Shown here piece after piece: positions 1-5,211 of a stretch of DNA of 6,340 bases. Position numbers and translations under genes: made by a program. Source of the DNA: Deltaproteobacteria bacterium. Its GTDB lineage: Bacteria; Desulfobacterota; Binatia; UBA12015. The stretch is from NCBI GenBank assembly GCA_003447545.1, contig DLYX01000314.1, forward strand, positions 1 through 6,340. The letters are read 5' to 3'. Within the stretch, counting starts at the first letter, position 1. Every line of letters begins with the position of its first letter. The notes under the pieces are model-generated. The model worked only from the letters and a program-made list of their open reading frames with translations, did no database searches and had not been told where the DNA came from.

Positions 1-663
1 ATTCATGGACTGGCAGAGGGGAAAGAACGCTCTCGCACCATTGCTCGCCTCCTCGAAGAGGTGGGGCTTTCCTCCGATCACCGGCGGCGGTTCCCCCACG
101 AATTCAGCGGTGGGCAACGCCAGAGGATCGGGATCGCTCGCGCGCTTGCGGTTTCCCCGCGTTTTATCGTTTTGGACGAGCCTGTATCGGCGCTGGATGT
201 ATCCGTTCAAGCGCAGGTTCTGAACCTGCTGGCCGATTTGCAGCGCGAACGGGGACTGGCCTACTTCTTCGTGGCCCATGACCTGCGCGTGGTCGCACAT
301 TTCAGTGACAGAATTGCGGTGCTCTATGCAGGTCGTGTTGTGGAATTGGCTGATCGTGATGCTCTGATCGCGCGGCCGGGCCACCCTTATACCCAGAGCC
401 TGCTTTCCGCGGTGGCGGAAATCGGCGTTGTGGACCAGGGACGGGTGCAACTCGCCGGGGAGCCGCCAAGCCCCCTCCGTCCACCTTCGGGATGCGCGTT
501 TCACCCCCGTTGTCCCTATGCCGCTGATCGCTGCCGTCAGGAGCAGCCGTCATTGTCGGATCGGGATCCGGGCCATGCCATTGCTTGTCATTTTCCACTC
601 GATGGGTCTCCCGTTGCCCCCGGCGGAACAAAAGGCCAAGATAAACCGGAGAAGAAACTTTAG
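1..663 (+). CDS. Oligopeptide/dipeptide ABC transporter ATP-binding protein, OppF/DppF type (3' part)
   Basis: This is the C-terminal two thirds of an ATPase that powers peptide (or related solute) import through an inner-membrane Opp/Dpp-type permease. The frame is open from the first base, so the 5' end, including the Walker A loop, lies outside the window. Of the 220 visible residues, the ABC signature FSGGQRQR is at about 35-42, Walker B with the catalytic Glu (VLDEP) at 57-61, the D-loop SALD at 63-66 and the H-loop His (VAHDL) at 93. After the ATPase core comes the oligopeptide-transporter C-terminal extension: HPYTQSLL at 128-135, then a four-cysteine cluster (Cys165, 171, 178, 196) in the pattern CxFHPRCPxAxxxC...ACH. 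That cluster is typical of OppD/OppF/DppD/DppF, and in some members it is reported to hold an iron-sulfur cluster. The extension is what separates this family from other ABC ATPases. The substrate cannot be told from the sequence. It ends in TAG, which overlaps the ribosome binding site of the next gene, so the two are probably co-transcribed. Confidence 0.96.
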   Translation: MHGLAEGKERSRTIARLLEEVGLSSDHRRRFPHEFSGGQRQRIGIARALAVSPRFIVLDEPVSALDVSVQAQVLNLLADLQRERGLAYFFVAHDLRVVAHFSDRIAVLYAGRVVELADRDALIARPGHPYTQSLLSAVAEIGVVDQGRVQLAGEPPSPLRPPSGCAFHPRCPYAADRCRQEQPSLSDRDPGHAIACHFPLDGSPVAPGGTKGQDKPEKKL

Positions 664-666
664 GAG
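662..666 (+). promoter_or_regulatory. Shine-Dalgarno site deciding the lipoprotein start
   Basis: AGGAG sits eight bases before the ATG at 675 and overlaps the TAG stop of the ABC transporter gene. It overlaps the possible GTG start at 666, which rules that start out and supports ATG 675. The overlap with the upstream stop suggests translational coupling. Confidence 0.75.
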
Positions 667-674
667 TGATTGCG

Positions 675-1112
675 ATGAAGAAAACAGGGATGACCGTCAG
701 TGTTTTGGGTTTGGTAACGATGTTGGTTTTGCCGTCTGGTTGTTCGGCCAGAGACCCCCAGCCGGAGCTCTATCCGAACGCTCATTTGCGCAAGGTCGGT
801 GACGCTCAGGCGAAGCAGGATATCGCCTATTGTCAGGCGTTGTCGCAGCAATACCTGCAGAAAAACAACGCAGCCGCGGACGCCGCCGGCAACACGGTCG
901 GAGGTGCTGCGGGCGGCGCTGCTCTCGGCGCGATTGGCGGGGCCATCGGTGGGAACGCCGGAAAGGGTGCCGCAATTGGAGCCGGCGTCGGGGCAGGGCT
1001 GGGCCTGCTGCGCGGTCTTTCGAAAGGCGCGCAGCCCCCTCAAAACTATGAGGCCTTCGTCCGCAAATGCATGACGGACAAGGGGTATGACGTCATCGGC
1101 TTTGGCCGCTGA
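675..1112 (+). CDS. Small glycine-zipper lipoprotein
   Basis: A 145-residue envelope protein. The N-terminus has two lysines, a hydrophobic stretch (about residues 8-19) and then LPSGC with Cys23. This reads as a lipoprotein signal peptide, although the lipobox is imperfect (Pro at -3, Leu at -4). The mature part opens with a PELYPN motif, common near the N-terminus of proteobacterial glycine-zipper lipoproteins. A soluble stretch with one Cys follows, then an Ala/Gly-rich block of roughly 50 residues with repeated GG, GxxxG and GAIGG spacing. That is the glycine-zipper pattern of small outer-membrane or periplasmic proteins. The C-terminus (YEAFVRKCMTDKGY) carries a second Cys and the CMxxKGY motif seen in this family. 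The two mature cysteines could form a disulfide bridge (inference). The start is ATG 675 because of the AGGAG eight bases upstream; an in-frame GTG at 666 is less likely. The gene lies 11 bases after the transporter ATPase. No specific function is known to me. Confidence 0.85.
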   Translation: MKKTGMTVSVLGLVTMLVLPSGCSARDPQPELYPNAHLRKVGDAQAKQDIAYCQALSQQYLQKNNAAADAAGNTVGGAAGGAALGAIGGAIGGNAGKGAAIGAGVGAGLGLLRGLSKGAQPPQNYEAFVRKCMTDKGYDVIGFGR

Positions 1113-1115
1113 GTT

Positions 1116-1730
1116 TCAGGCGTCGCGTTCGGCGAGGACTCGTTCGACGGTATCAACGATCGCGACCGTGCGAGCATCAAGCTCGATGTTCACACGGTCG
1201 CCTTCGTTCTTCTCGCCGAGATTGGTCAGTCGAAGGGTCTCCGGAATGAGGTGGATCCAGAAAGAGCCCGATGCGTCGCGTTCTCCGACCGTCAGGCTCG
1301 AGCCGTCAACGGCGATAAACCCCTTGGTGCTGATATAGCGCATCCACCGAGCCGGCACAGTAATCTCGAGATCCCAGACGTGGCCATCGACTTTTCGTGA
1401 GCTGATCCTGCCTGTGCCGCTCACGTGGCCAGCGACGTCGTGGCCACCGACTTCATCGCCTACCCGAGAGCTGCGCTCGACGGCTACTTTTTGACCGGGT
1501 GCCAAATCGCCGAGTGTTGTGAGTTGCAGGGTTTCGGCAATTGCATCAAACCGGACCAGGGACCCCTCGATGGCGACGACGGTCTGACAGACGCCGTCGA
1601 TAGAGACGCTGGCACCAGAGACAAGACCCTCGAGCAGAGCTTCCGGCAGTTCTACATCGTAAGTGAGAAGGTCTGGCTGTCGAGAGACGTTGGCTACGGG
1701 GAAGGCCCCGCGAGTGATTCCCGTATACAT
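1116..1730 (-). CDS. ribE: Riboflavin synthase, alpha subunit (E. coli type)
   Basis: Catalyses the dismutation of two 6,7-dimethyl-8-ribityllumazine molecules to riboflavin and a pyrimidinedione, the last step of vitamin B2 synthesis, in the cytoplasm as a trimer. The 204 residues hold two lumazine-binding barrels. The N-barrel has MYTGI at the start (Tyr2 where Phe is usual, Thr3 kept), Ser41, Cys48, Thr50 and His102 in GGHxxxGH. The C-barrel has KGFIAVDGSSLTVGE at about 136-150, HLIPETL at 160-166 and Asp185. These positions match the active-site residues of the E. coli enzyme almost number for number, and the ending VDTVERVLAERD also resembles E. coli rather than the B. subtilis-type protein. 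The start is ATG 1730, with GAGG five bases upstream. It is the last gene of the minus-strand operon, 47 bases after the bactofilin gene. No other riboflavin gene and no FMN riboswitch is visible here. Its stop is three bases from the convergent lipoprotein stop. Confidence 0.95.
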   Translation of the reverse strand: MYTGITRGAFPVANVSRQPDLLTYDVELPEALLEGLVSGASVSIDGVCQTVVAIEGSLVRFDAIAETLQLTTLGDLAPGQKVAVERSSRVGDEVGGHDVAGHVSGTGRISSRKVDGHVWDLEITVPARWMRYISTKGFIAVDGSSLTVGERDASGSFWIHLIPETLRLTNLGEKNEGDRVNIELDARTVAIVDTVERVLAERDA

Positions 1731-1741
1731 TATAGCCTCAT
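1730..1741 (-). other. Three-codon minigene overlapping the ribE start
   Basis: Read on the minus strand, ATG AGG CTA TAA lies directly before ribE. The last base of its TAA is the first base of the ribE ATG (TAATG). A GAGGAAGG block at 1746-1753 is four bases upstream of the minigene ATG and too far (15 bases) to be the best site for ribE itself. The GAGG that would serve ribE lies inside the minigene. It may be a translated leader coupling to ribE, or chance; no function is known. Confidence 0.3.
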
Positions 1742-1777
1742 CGTTCCTTCCTCGAGGGGATCGCGCAAGCTCCGGGG

Positions 1778-2254
1778 CTAGTGGCTTCGGGCGGCAGGCT
1801 CTTGTTCCGACGGCTGTTTCCCACCGGCGCTTTCCTCGACGGTCAGAAGCTCGGTCCGGGCGGTTGCCTGGCTACGCACTTGTCCTTCGAAGCGGGCGCC
1901 GGCGTCAACGGTCAGGCATCGCGCCTGGATGGAGCCGAAGACACTCCCGGTGCTGGCGATGCGGACATCGCCGCTTTCGATCACATCACCGGTCAGAGTT
2001 CCTTCGATGACCAGATCCTGTGCTCGGATCCTGGCCTCGACTTCTGCCGTTGGTCCGATGAGCAGCAATTGGTCGGCATGGACTTCCCCTTTGAGTCGCC
2101 CATCCACCCGTGCGTCGGCCGGGAAGTGAATCCTTCCGGAAAGAACAACGTCGGACGCGATCTCATGGCGAAACTGCGGTTCGCCGCGAGCCGTCTCGTT
2201 GTGGTCCTGCTGGGAGGGCGATCTCTGAGGATCGAGTGGTGTGTCCGTCGGCAT
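1778..2254 (-). CDS. Bactofilin family cytoskeletal protein
   Basis: A 158-residue protein of the bactofilin (DUF583) family, which polymerises without nucleotides into filaments or patches near the membrane and scaffolds cell-shape, polarity or wall enzymes. The central domain, about residues 32-127, shows the beta-helix repeat in which hydrophobic and Gly residues recur roughly every 16-18 residues: VDGRLKGEV, LLLIGPTAEVEARI, LVIEGTLTGDV, VRIASTGSVFGSI, LTVDAGARFEGQV. It is flanked by short, polar, probably disordered tails (Pro/Gln/Ser-rich N-terminus, Glu/Ala-rich C-terminus), as is usual. No signal peptide or membrane segment is seen. The start is the only in-frame ATG after the rplS stop, 22 bases downstream of it; the ribosome binding site is weak, so coupling to rplS translation is possible. 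No M23 peptidase or ParA gene, its frequent partners, is in the window. Which bactofilin role it has cannot be told. Confidence 0.88.
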   Translation of the reverse strand: MPTDTPLDPQRSPSQQDHNETARGEPQFRHEIASDVVLSGRIHFPADARVDGRLKGEVHADQLLLIGPTAEVEARIRAQDLVIEGTLTGDVIESGDVRIASTGSVFGSIQARCLTVDAGARFEGQVRSQATARTELLTVEESAGGKQPSEQEPAARSH

Positions 2255-2276
2255 GAGATCGGCGCTCGGGCCGAAC

Positions 2277-2633
2277 TCAGTCGCGTCGGCGCTCTTTGAT
2301 GCGAGCGGCCTTGCCGGATCGCTCGCGCAGGTAATAGAGCTTGGCCCGTCGGACCCGGCCCCGCGTCGCGACTTCGATCTTGTCGATTCGATGCGAATGG
2401 AGCGGGAAGGTTCTCTCGACGCCGACGCCATAGGAGACTTTTCGAACGGTGAAGGTCTCTCTCACGGAGCCGTGGTGTCGACGAATGCAGGCGCCTTCGA
2501 AGATCTGGATACGTTCTTTTTCGCCTTCAACGACTTTCACGTGGACCCGCAGGCTGTCGCCCGGGCGGAATTCCGGAAGGTCAGTTTTCAGCTGTTCGGC
2601 TTCGATCGCCGCAATGATATCGCCTTTGCCCAT
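2277..2633 (-). CDS. rplS: 50S ribosomal protein L19
   Basis: L19 (bL19) sits at the 30S-50S interface of the ribosome. The 118-residue product has the family length and landmarks: a short N-terminal helix (about 5-16), [16 protein letters not shown] at 22-37, then [13 protein letters not shown] at 40-52. [20 protein letters not shown] (61-80) and a basic end [22 protein letters not shown] (about 93-114) follow. The start at ATG 2633 is fixed by a strong GAGGA five bases upstream and by the family N-terminus. The frame is open further upstream to a GTG at 2699, but that extension is not part of L19. A 162-base leader separates it from the methyltransferase gene, the longest clearly untranslated stretch in this operon. 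The bactofilin gene follows after 22 bases. Confidence 0.98.
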   Translation of the reverse strand: MGKGDIIAAIEAEQLKTDLPEFRPGDSLRVHVKVVEGEKERIQIFEGACIRRHHGSVRETFTVRKVSYGVGVERTFPLHSHRIDKIEVATRGRVRRAKLYYLRERSGKAARIKERRRD

Positions 2634-2795
2634 GATTTTCCTCGAAAATTGGACCGGATCACGTCGCGCCATGCGGGGTGTTCGCAGAATTGCGTCCACA
2701 CTCCTGACCGAGAGGTGCCTCCGAGAGACTCCTTCTAACGATTGGCGATCGAGATTGCATGGATAGCCGCGGCTGGAAGGAAATTCCCCGAAAAT
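2634..2795 (-). other. rplS leader / intergenic region with short interleaved repeats
   Basis: This 162-base stretch lies between the methyltransferase stop and the rplS start. It holds the L19 ribosome binding site (GAGGA, 2639-2643), a perfect 10-base palindrome AGCCGCGGCT (2765-2774), and a compact set of direct repeats. On the plus strand ACTCCT (2700-2705) and CCGAGAG (2708-2714) are followed by CCGAGAG (2721-2727) and ACTCCT (2728-2733). No convincing promoter and no hairpin followed by a T-run is seen. It could be an untranslated leader for L19 control or an internal promoter region; neither is shown. Confidence 0.35.
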
Positions 2796-3365
2796 TCATT
2801 GTTTTCGCTGGCCAAAGAGGCGGTCCAACATAATCGCGGCGGCGGCGCGGACCGACAGATGGTTGTAGTCCGAGGCGCCGTCGATCGGCGCAAGGCGTCG
2901 GGTGCATCGTTCCAGGATTTCCGACGTTAGCCCGTAGCCGGTGCCCAAAAGCAGAAGGAAGGGGGTCTCGCTTTCCGCGATTTCGCGGGACATCGCAGGG
3001 TAGCCAATGGTCCCGATACCGGGCCGTGCGGATGTCGCGATCATGGTGGGTAAAGCCCCGGTCTCGTTTTCGACCTGAGCGAGAATTTGGTCGAGATCGG
3101 AGGAGATCCGGACAAATTGCAGGGCGTCCCCGCGCGTCGGATTGTAGGTCGCGCCGTGGCCTTCCATCCAATGCCAGAGGATACGTTCGGTCAGTTTCCG
3201 CATTCCCAGAACAGGATGACCGATAAAAAACCCGTCGACGTCGTAGGTCCGAGCGGATCGAGCGATATCGTGGACGTCGATATTGGTGATGGAGGTCGTA
3301 ACGACTTCACCGTCACGATTGACGACCGGGTGATGGAGGAGGGCGATATAGAACCGAGCTGGCAT
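2796..3365 (-). CDS. SPOUT-class RNA methyltransferase, COG4752/TM1570 family
   Basis: A 189-residue protein of the family that sits beside trmD in deltaproteobacteria and several thermophiles (Pfam Methyltrn_RNA_4). Conserved blocks are ALLHHPVVNRDGEVVTTSITN at about 8-28, then DIARSARTYDVDGFFI (33-48), with the ILWHWMEGHGATYNPTR region at 62-78 and TSARPG at 111-116. The two C-terminal knot motifs are LLLLGTGYGL (137-146) and SDYNHLSVRAAAAIMLDRL (165-183). A Gly-rich loop after beta-strand LLLL, and a later Asn/Ser-rich loop leading into a helix, form the SAM pocket in SPOUT enzymes. The RNA target is likely tRNA or rRNA; I recall this family being fused to TrmD in some bacteria, which would suggest tRNA, but I cannot confirm the site here. 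It starts 12 bases after the trmD stop, with only a weak ribosome binding site, so translation is probably coupled. Confidence 0.9.
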   Translation of the reverse strand: MPARFYIALLHHPVVNRDGEVVTTSITNIDVHDIARSARTYDVDGFFIGHPVLGMRKLTERILWHWMEGHGATYNPTRGDALQFVRISSDLDQILAQVENETGALPTMIATSARPGIGTIGYPAMSREIAESETPFLLLLGTGYGLTSEILERCTRRLAPIDGASDYNHLSVRAAAAIMLDRLFGQRKQ

Positions 3366-3377
3366 AAGGCGACCGTC

Positions 3378-4064
3378 TCAGCCCTTGCGGGTTCGATTGG
3401 GAGGAACCAGATCGGGCCGTCGTCGTCGCGTATCGGCCAGGGATTTTTCCTGGCGCCATTTTTCAATCTCGGCATGATTCCCTGACAGCAGCACCGGGGG
3501 CACCGCCTCGCCGCGGAAAACTTCCGGTCGCGTAAACTGGGGGTGTTCGAGCAATTCTTCGTTAAAGGATTCGGTTTGCAGCGACGCGGGATTGCCTATG
3601 ATTCCCGGTACGAGTCGCGTGACCGCATCCACCACAACGGCAGCGCCAGCTTCGCCACCGTTGAGGACGTAGTCCCCGATGCTGATCTGTCCATCGATAT
3701 AGGCGTCGAGTCGCTCGTCGACGCCCTCGTACCGTCCACAGATCAGGAGGAGCTGGTCTGTTTCAGCTAACTGGGCCGCTTTTTTTTGCGTGAAGCTCTC
3801 GCCGCGTGCCGCCAACAGGAGCTTGACGGTGGTCGGGGATGCGATCTCCTCGATCGCTGTGACCAATGGCTCAATTTTCATCACCATGCCGTGCCCACCA
3901 CCATAGGGGGTGTCGTCAACGGTATGGTGCTTGTCGGTCGCCCAGTCGCGCAGCTGGTGCAAGCGGATATCGATCTTGCCGGCAGTGATGCCCTTGCCGA
4001 TCAGGCTGGTTTGCAGAATGCCGGAGAAGTATTCCGGGAAAATTGTCAGGATATCGATGCGCAC
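3378..4064 (-). CDS. trmD: tRNA (guanine-N1-)-methyltransferase
   Basis: Methylates N1 of G37, next to the anticodon of tRNAs with G36, which prevents +1 frameshifting; a cytoplasmic, SAM-dependent dimer. The 228 residues start with the family N-terminus MRIDILTIFPEYF. DDTPYGGGHGMVMKIEPL at about 50-67 follows. The trefoil-knot SAM site is LLLICGRYEGVDERL (105-119) plus ISIGDYVLNGGE (127-138), and Arg150 corresponds to H. influenzae Arg154. The C-terminal domain holds HPQFTRPEVF, VPPVLLSGNHAEIEKWR (188-204) and RRRPDLV. The residue aligned with catalytic Asp169 of the H. influenzae enzyme is Glu165 (in ESF), and GGE is followed by AGA instead of LPA. The protein is shorter than E. coli TrmD only because it lacks the C-terminal tail. 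The start codon is GTG, six bases after the rimM stop, with a poor ribosome binding site, so coupling to rimM is likely. Confidence 0.97.
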   Translation of the reverse strand: MRIDILTIFPEYFSGILQTSLIGKGITAGKIDIRLHQLRDWATDKHHTVDDTPYGGGHGMVMKIEPLVTAIEEIASPTTVKLLLAARGESFTQKKAAQLAETDQLLLICGRYEGVDERLDAYIDGQISIGDYVLNGGEAGAAVVVDAVTRLVPGIIGNPASLQTESFNEELLEHPQFTRPEVFRGEAVPPVLLSGNHAEIEKWRQEKSLADTRRRRPDLVPPNRTRKG

Positions 4065-4070
4065 CAGAGT

Positions 4071-4577
4071 CTATTCTTCCGGAATGAGGCCTTCAGGCGG
4101 GTCGATGGTCGCGGTGCGTCCGGGCAGATCGATCTCGACCACGATCGGCTCGACAACCGGAATCAGAGATTCGCGATCTCCGAGACGTACGATCCAGAGG
4201 TCGTTGGCCGGCATGGACTGGATCTCCTCGATACGACCGACCAGCTGTCCCTGTTTCGTGCGCACTTCGAGACCGATGGCCTCCCAGTGATAGATGCCGG
4301 TATCTCCTGCTTCCGGCAGTCCGTCTCGCTCGATGCGGACTTCGCAACCCACCCAGGGCTGCAGCGCATTCAGGCTCTCGATATCTGCGAGGCCCATAAG
4401 AATGATGTTCTTGTGAGGTCGGCTCTCCAGAACTCGGAAGGCCTTTTGCTCGCTGCCGTCTCGGCTGATCAGTGTGATCGTATCGGCCGAAAGGAGGCCA
4501 GGGGAGCCGGGGTTGAACGGGTGGATCTTGGCGAGCCCTCGGACACCATGCCCGCCAACGATTTTGCCAACGGCAAT
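4071..4577 (-). CDS. rimM: 16S rRNA processing / ribosome maturation factor RimM (non-canonical start)
   Basis: RimM binds S19 and helps mature the 30S head. Counted from an ATT at 4577, the product is 168 residues, a normal family length. The N-terminal domain begins with VGKIVGGHGVRGLAKIHPF at about 3-21. The PRC-barrel domain starts near GIYHWEAIGLEV (94-105) and runs through VGRIEEIQSMPANDLWIV, LIPVVEPIVVEIDL and DPPEGLIPEE at the end. One of the two PRC-barrel tyrosines important in E. coli is Ile here. There is no ATG, GTG or TTG in this frame between the khpA TAG (4686-4688) and the VGKI block; the first ATG, at 4397, would remove the whole N-terminal domain. ATT 4577 is chosen only for length and alignment. 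ATC 4643 or ACG 4682 are alternatives, as is readthrough of the khpA TAG giving a 284-residue KH-RimM protein. No good Shine-Dalgarno precedes any candidate. Identity is sure; the start is not. Confidence 0.9.
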   Translation of the reverse strand: MAVGKIVGGHGVRGLAKIHPFNPGSPGLLSADTITLISRDGSEQKAFRVLESRPHKNIILMGLADIESLNALQPWVGCEVRIERDGLPEAGDTGIYHWEAIGLEVRTKQGQLVGRIEEIQSMPANDLWIVRLGDRESLIPVVEPIVVEIDLPGRTATIDPPEGLIPEE

Positions 4578-4685
4578 GGCTTCGTCTGGAGGCTGTTTTG
4601 CTGAGCCTTGCTCGGCAACAACTTCGACGGCAGCAACTTCGATGGCTGCAGAAGGATCCGTATCTGATCTCGGGGGTTTCGTGAG
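4578..4685 (-). other. Open linker between khpA stop and RimM N-terminus
   Basis: These 36 codons follow the khpA TAG in the same frame and run without a stop into RimM. They would encode a Pro/Ala/Glu/Val-rich, probably disordered segment (KPPRSDTDPSAAIEVAAVEV and onward to QPPDEA). Nineteen of the 36 codons begin with G, a bias typical of translated DNA, although third-position GC is lower than in the neighbouring genes. It may be an N-terminal extension of RimM, a fusion linker reached by readthrough, or untranslated DNA left from an old fusion. Confidence 0.5.
4613..4642 (-). repeat. Tandem repeat, two 15-base units
   Basis: On the minus strand TCGAAGTTGCTGCCG (4628-4642) is followed at once by TCGAAGTTGTTGCCG (4613-4627), 14 of 15 bases identical. 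The unit is five codons long, so it keeps the RimM frame and gives the repeated EVAAV/EVVAE sequence. It looks like slippage growth of a coding linker. Confidence 0.85.
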
Positions 4686-4925
4686 CTATTTCTCTTCGAT
4701 GATTTCGAGGACGATCTTGCGGCTCTGCCGCGAGGCCACCGCATTCACCAGAGTACGGATGGATTTAGCGGTGCGTCCCTGTTTCCCGATAATGCGTCCG
4801 AGATCCTCGGGAGCGACGCGAAGTTCGATGATGGAGGCGGTTTCGCCCTCCGTCTCGGTGATGACCACCGCATCCGGGTTATTCACCAGATGCTGGGCGA
4901 TCAACTCTACCAGTTCTTTCATCAT
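4686..4925 (-). CDS. khpA: Small KH-domain RNA-binding protein (KhpA/YlqC family)
   Basis: A 79-residue single-KH protein of the family found between rpsP and rimM in many bacteria. In Gram-positive species it pairs with KhpB and binds many RNAs, with effects on cell division and translation. The family N-terminus MKELVELIAQHLVNNPDAV is present at 2-20. The KH core is at about 22-78, with the RNA-binding GxxG loop GKQG at 47-50 inside GRIIGKQGRTAKSIRTLV. The length equals that of ordinary KhpA, so its TAG falls where the protein should end. Two adjacent ATGs are possible (4925 and 4922). GAGGG lies five or eight bases upstream respectively, and the first ATG is one base after the rpsP stop, so translation is coupled. 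The odd feature is that its frame continues past the TAG into rimM. Confidence 0.94.
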   Translation of the reverse strand: MMKELVELIAQHLVNNPDAVVITETEGETASIIELRVAPEDLGRIIGKQGRTAKSIRTLVNAVASRQSRKIVLEIIEEK

Positions 4926-4926
4926 A

Positions 4927-5211
4927 TCAGCCCTCAGCAGCGGCCGGAGCAGCTTCTGTGGCGGGAAGTCCCGTCCATCCCGCCTGCTTGAGGAGGATGG
5001 CCACAGTGTCGCTCGGCTTCGCACCGTTTCGGATCCACTTCTCGACTTTGTCGAGATGGACACGAAGATTCACAGGTTCCGAGGTCGGATCATAATGGCC
5101 GAGTTGCTCCAGAAAGCGCCCATCGCGTGGGGACTTTTTGGAAGCCGCCACGATACGATAGAAAGGACGTTTTTTCGATCCGTGACGTGCAAGGCGAATG
5201 GTGGTTGCCAT
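4927..5211 (-). CDS. rpsP: 30S ribosomal protein S16
   Basis: S16 (bS16) is an early-assembling protein of the 30S body. The 94-residue product shows the full family pattern: MATTIRLARHGSKKRPFYRI at 1-20, followed by VAASKKSPRDGRFLEQLGHYDP (21-42), then VNLRVHLDKVEKWIRNGAKPSDTV (47-70) and LLKQAGW (73-79). A short Ala/Pro/Glu tail (TEAAPAAAEG) extends it slightly, as in many Gram-negative S16 proteins. The start ATG 5211 is supported by GGAGAG (5217-5222) five bases upstream. The last codons contain the ribosome binding site of khpA. It follows ffh after 91 bases; that gap shows no convincing promoter or terminator. Confidence 0.98.
   Translation of the reverse strand: MATTIRLARHGSKKRPFYRIVAASKKSPRDGRFLEQLGHYDPTSEPVNLRVHLDKVEKWIRNGAKPSDTVAILLKQAGWTGLPATEAAPAAAEG
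4931..4935 (-). promoter_or_regulatory. Shine-Dalgarno of khpA inside rpsP
   Basis: GAGGG on the minus strand lies in the last codons of rpsP, five bases before the first khpA ATG (4925) and eight before the second (4922). It supports a start at one of these rather than the longer open frame upstream, and indicates termination-reinitiation coupling between S16 and the KH protein. Confidence 0.7.

Noticed and set aside
666..1112. Lipoprotein starting at GTG 666
   Set aside because: The AGGAG ribosome binding site would overlap that codon; ATG 675 has correct spacing and a better signal peptide start.
1729..1734. TATAAT on the minus strand at the ribE start as a -10 promoter element
   Set aside because: It overlaps the start codon, and no acceptable -35 hexamer lies 16-18 bases upstream, so it cannot serve ribE.
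1778..2431. Bactofilin starting at 2431 inside rplS
   Set aside because: The extension overlaps the L19 coding region in another frame and is a Ser/Arg-rich shadow; ATG 2254 follows the rplS stop.
2277..2699. Longer L19 starting at GTG 2699
   Set aside because: The extra 22 residues do not belong to the family, and GAGGA sits correctly before ATG 2633; the AGGAGT before 2699 is too close to that codon.
4071..4397. RimM starting at the first in-frame ATG (4397)
   Set aside because: It would give 108 residues and remove the conserved VGKIVGGHGVRG domain that is clearly encoded upstream in the same frame.
3786..4604. Long plus-strand open frame opposite trmD and rimM
   Set aside because: It is the complement of two clearly recognised genes, has no family resemblance, and comes from GC-rich codon structure.
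4686..4688. Genome-wide recoding of TAG as a sense codon
   Set aside because: TAG also ends the transporter ATPase, the bactofilin and rimM at natural protein ends, so it works as an ordinary stop here; any readthrough would be local.
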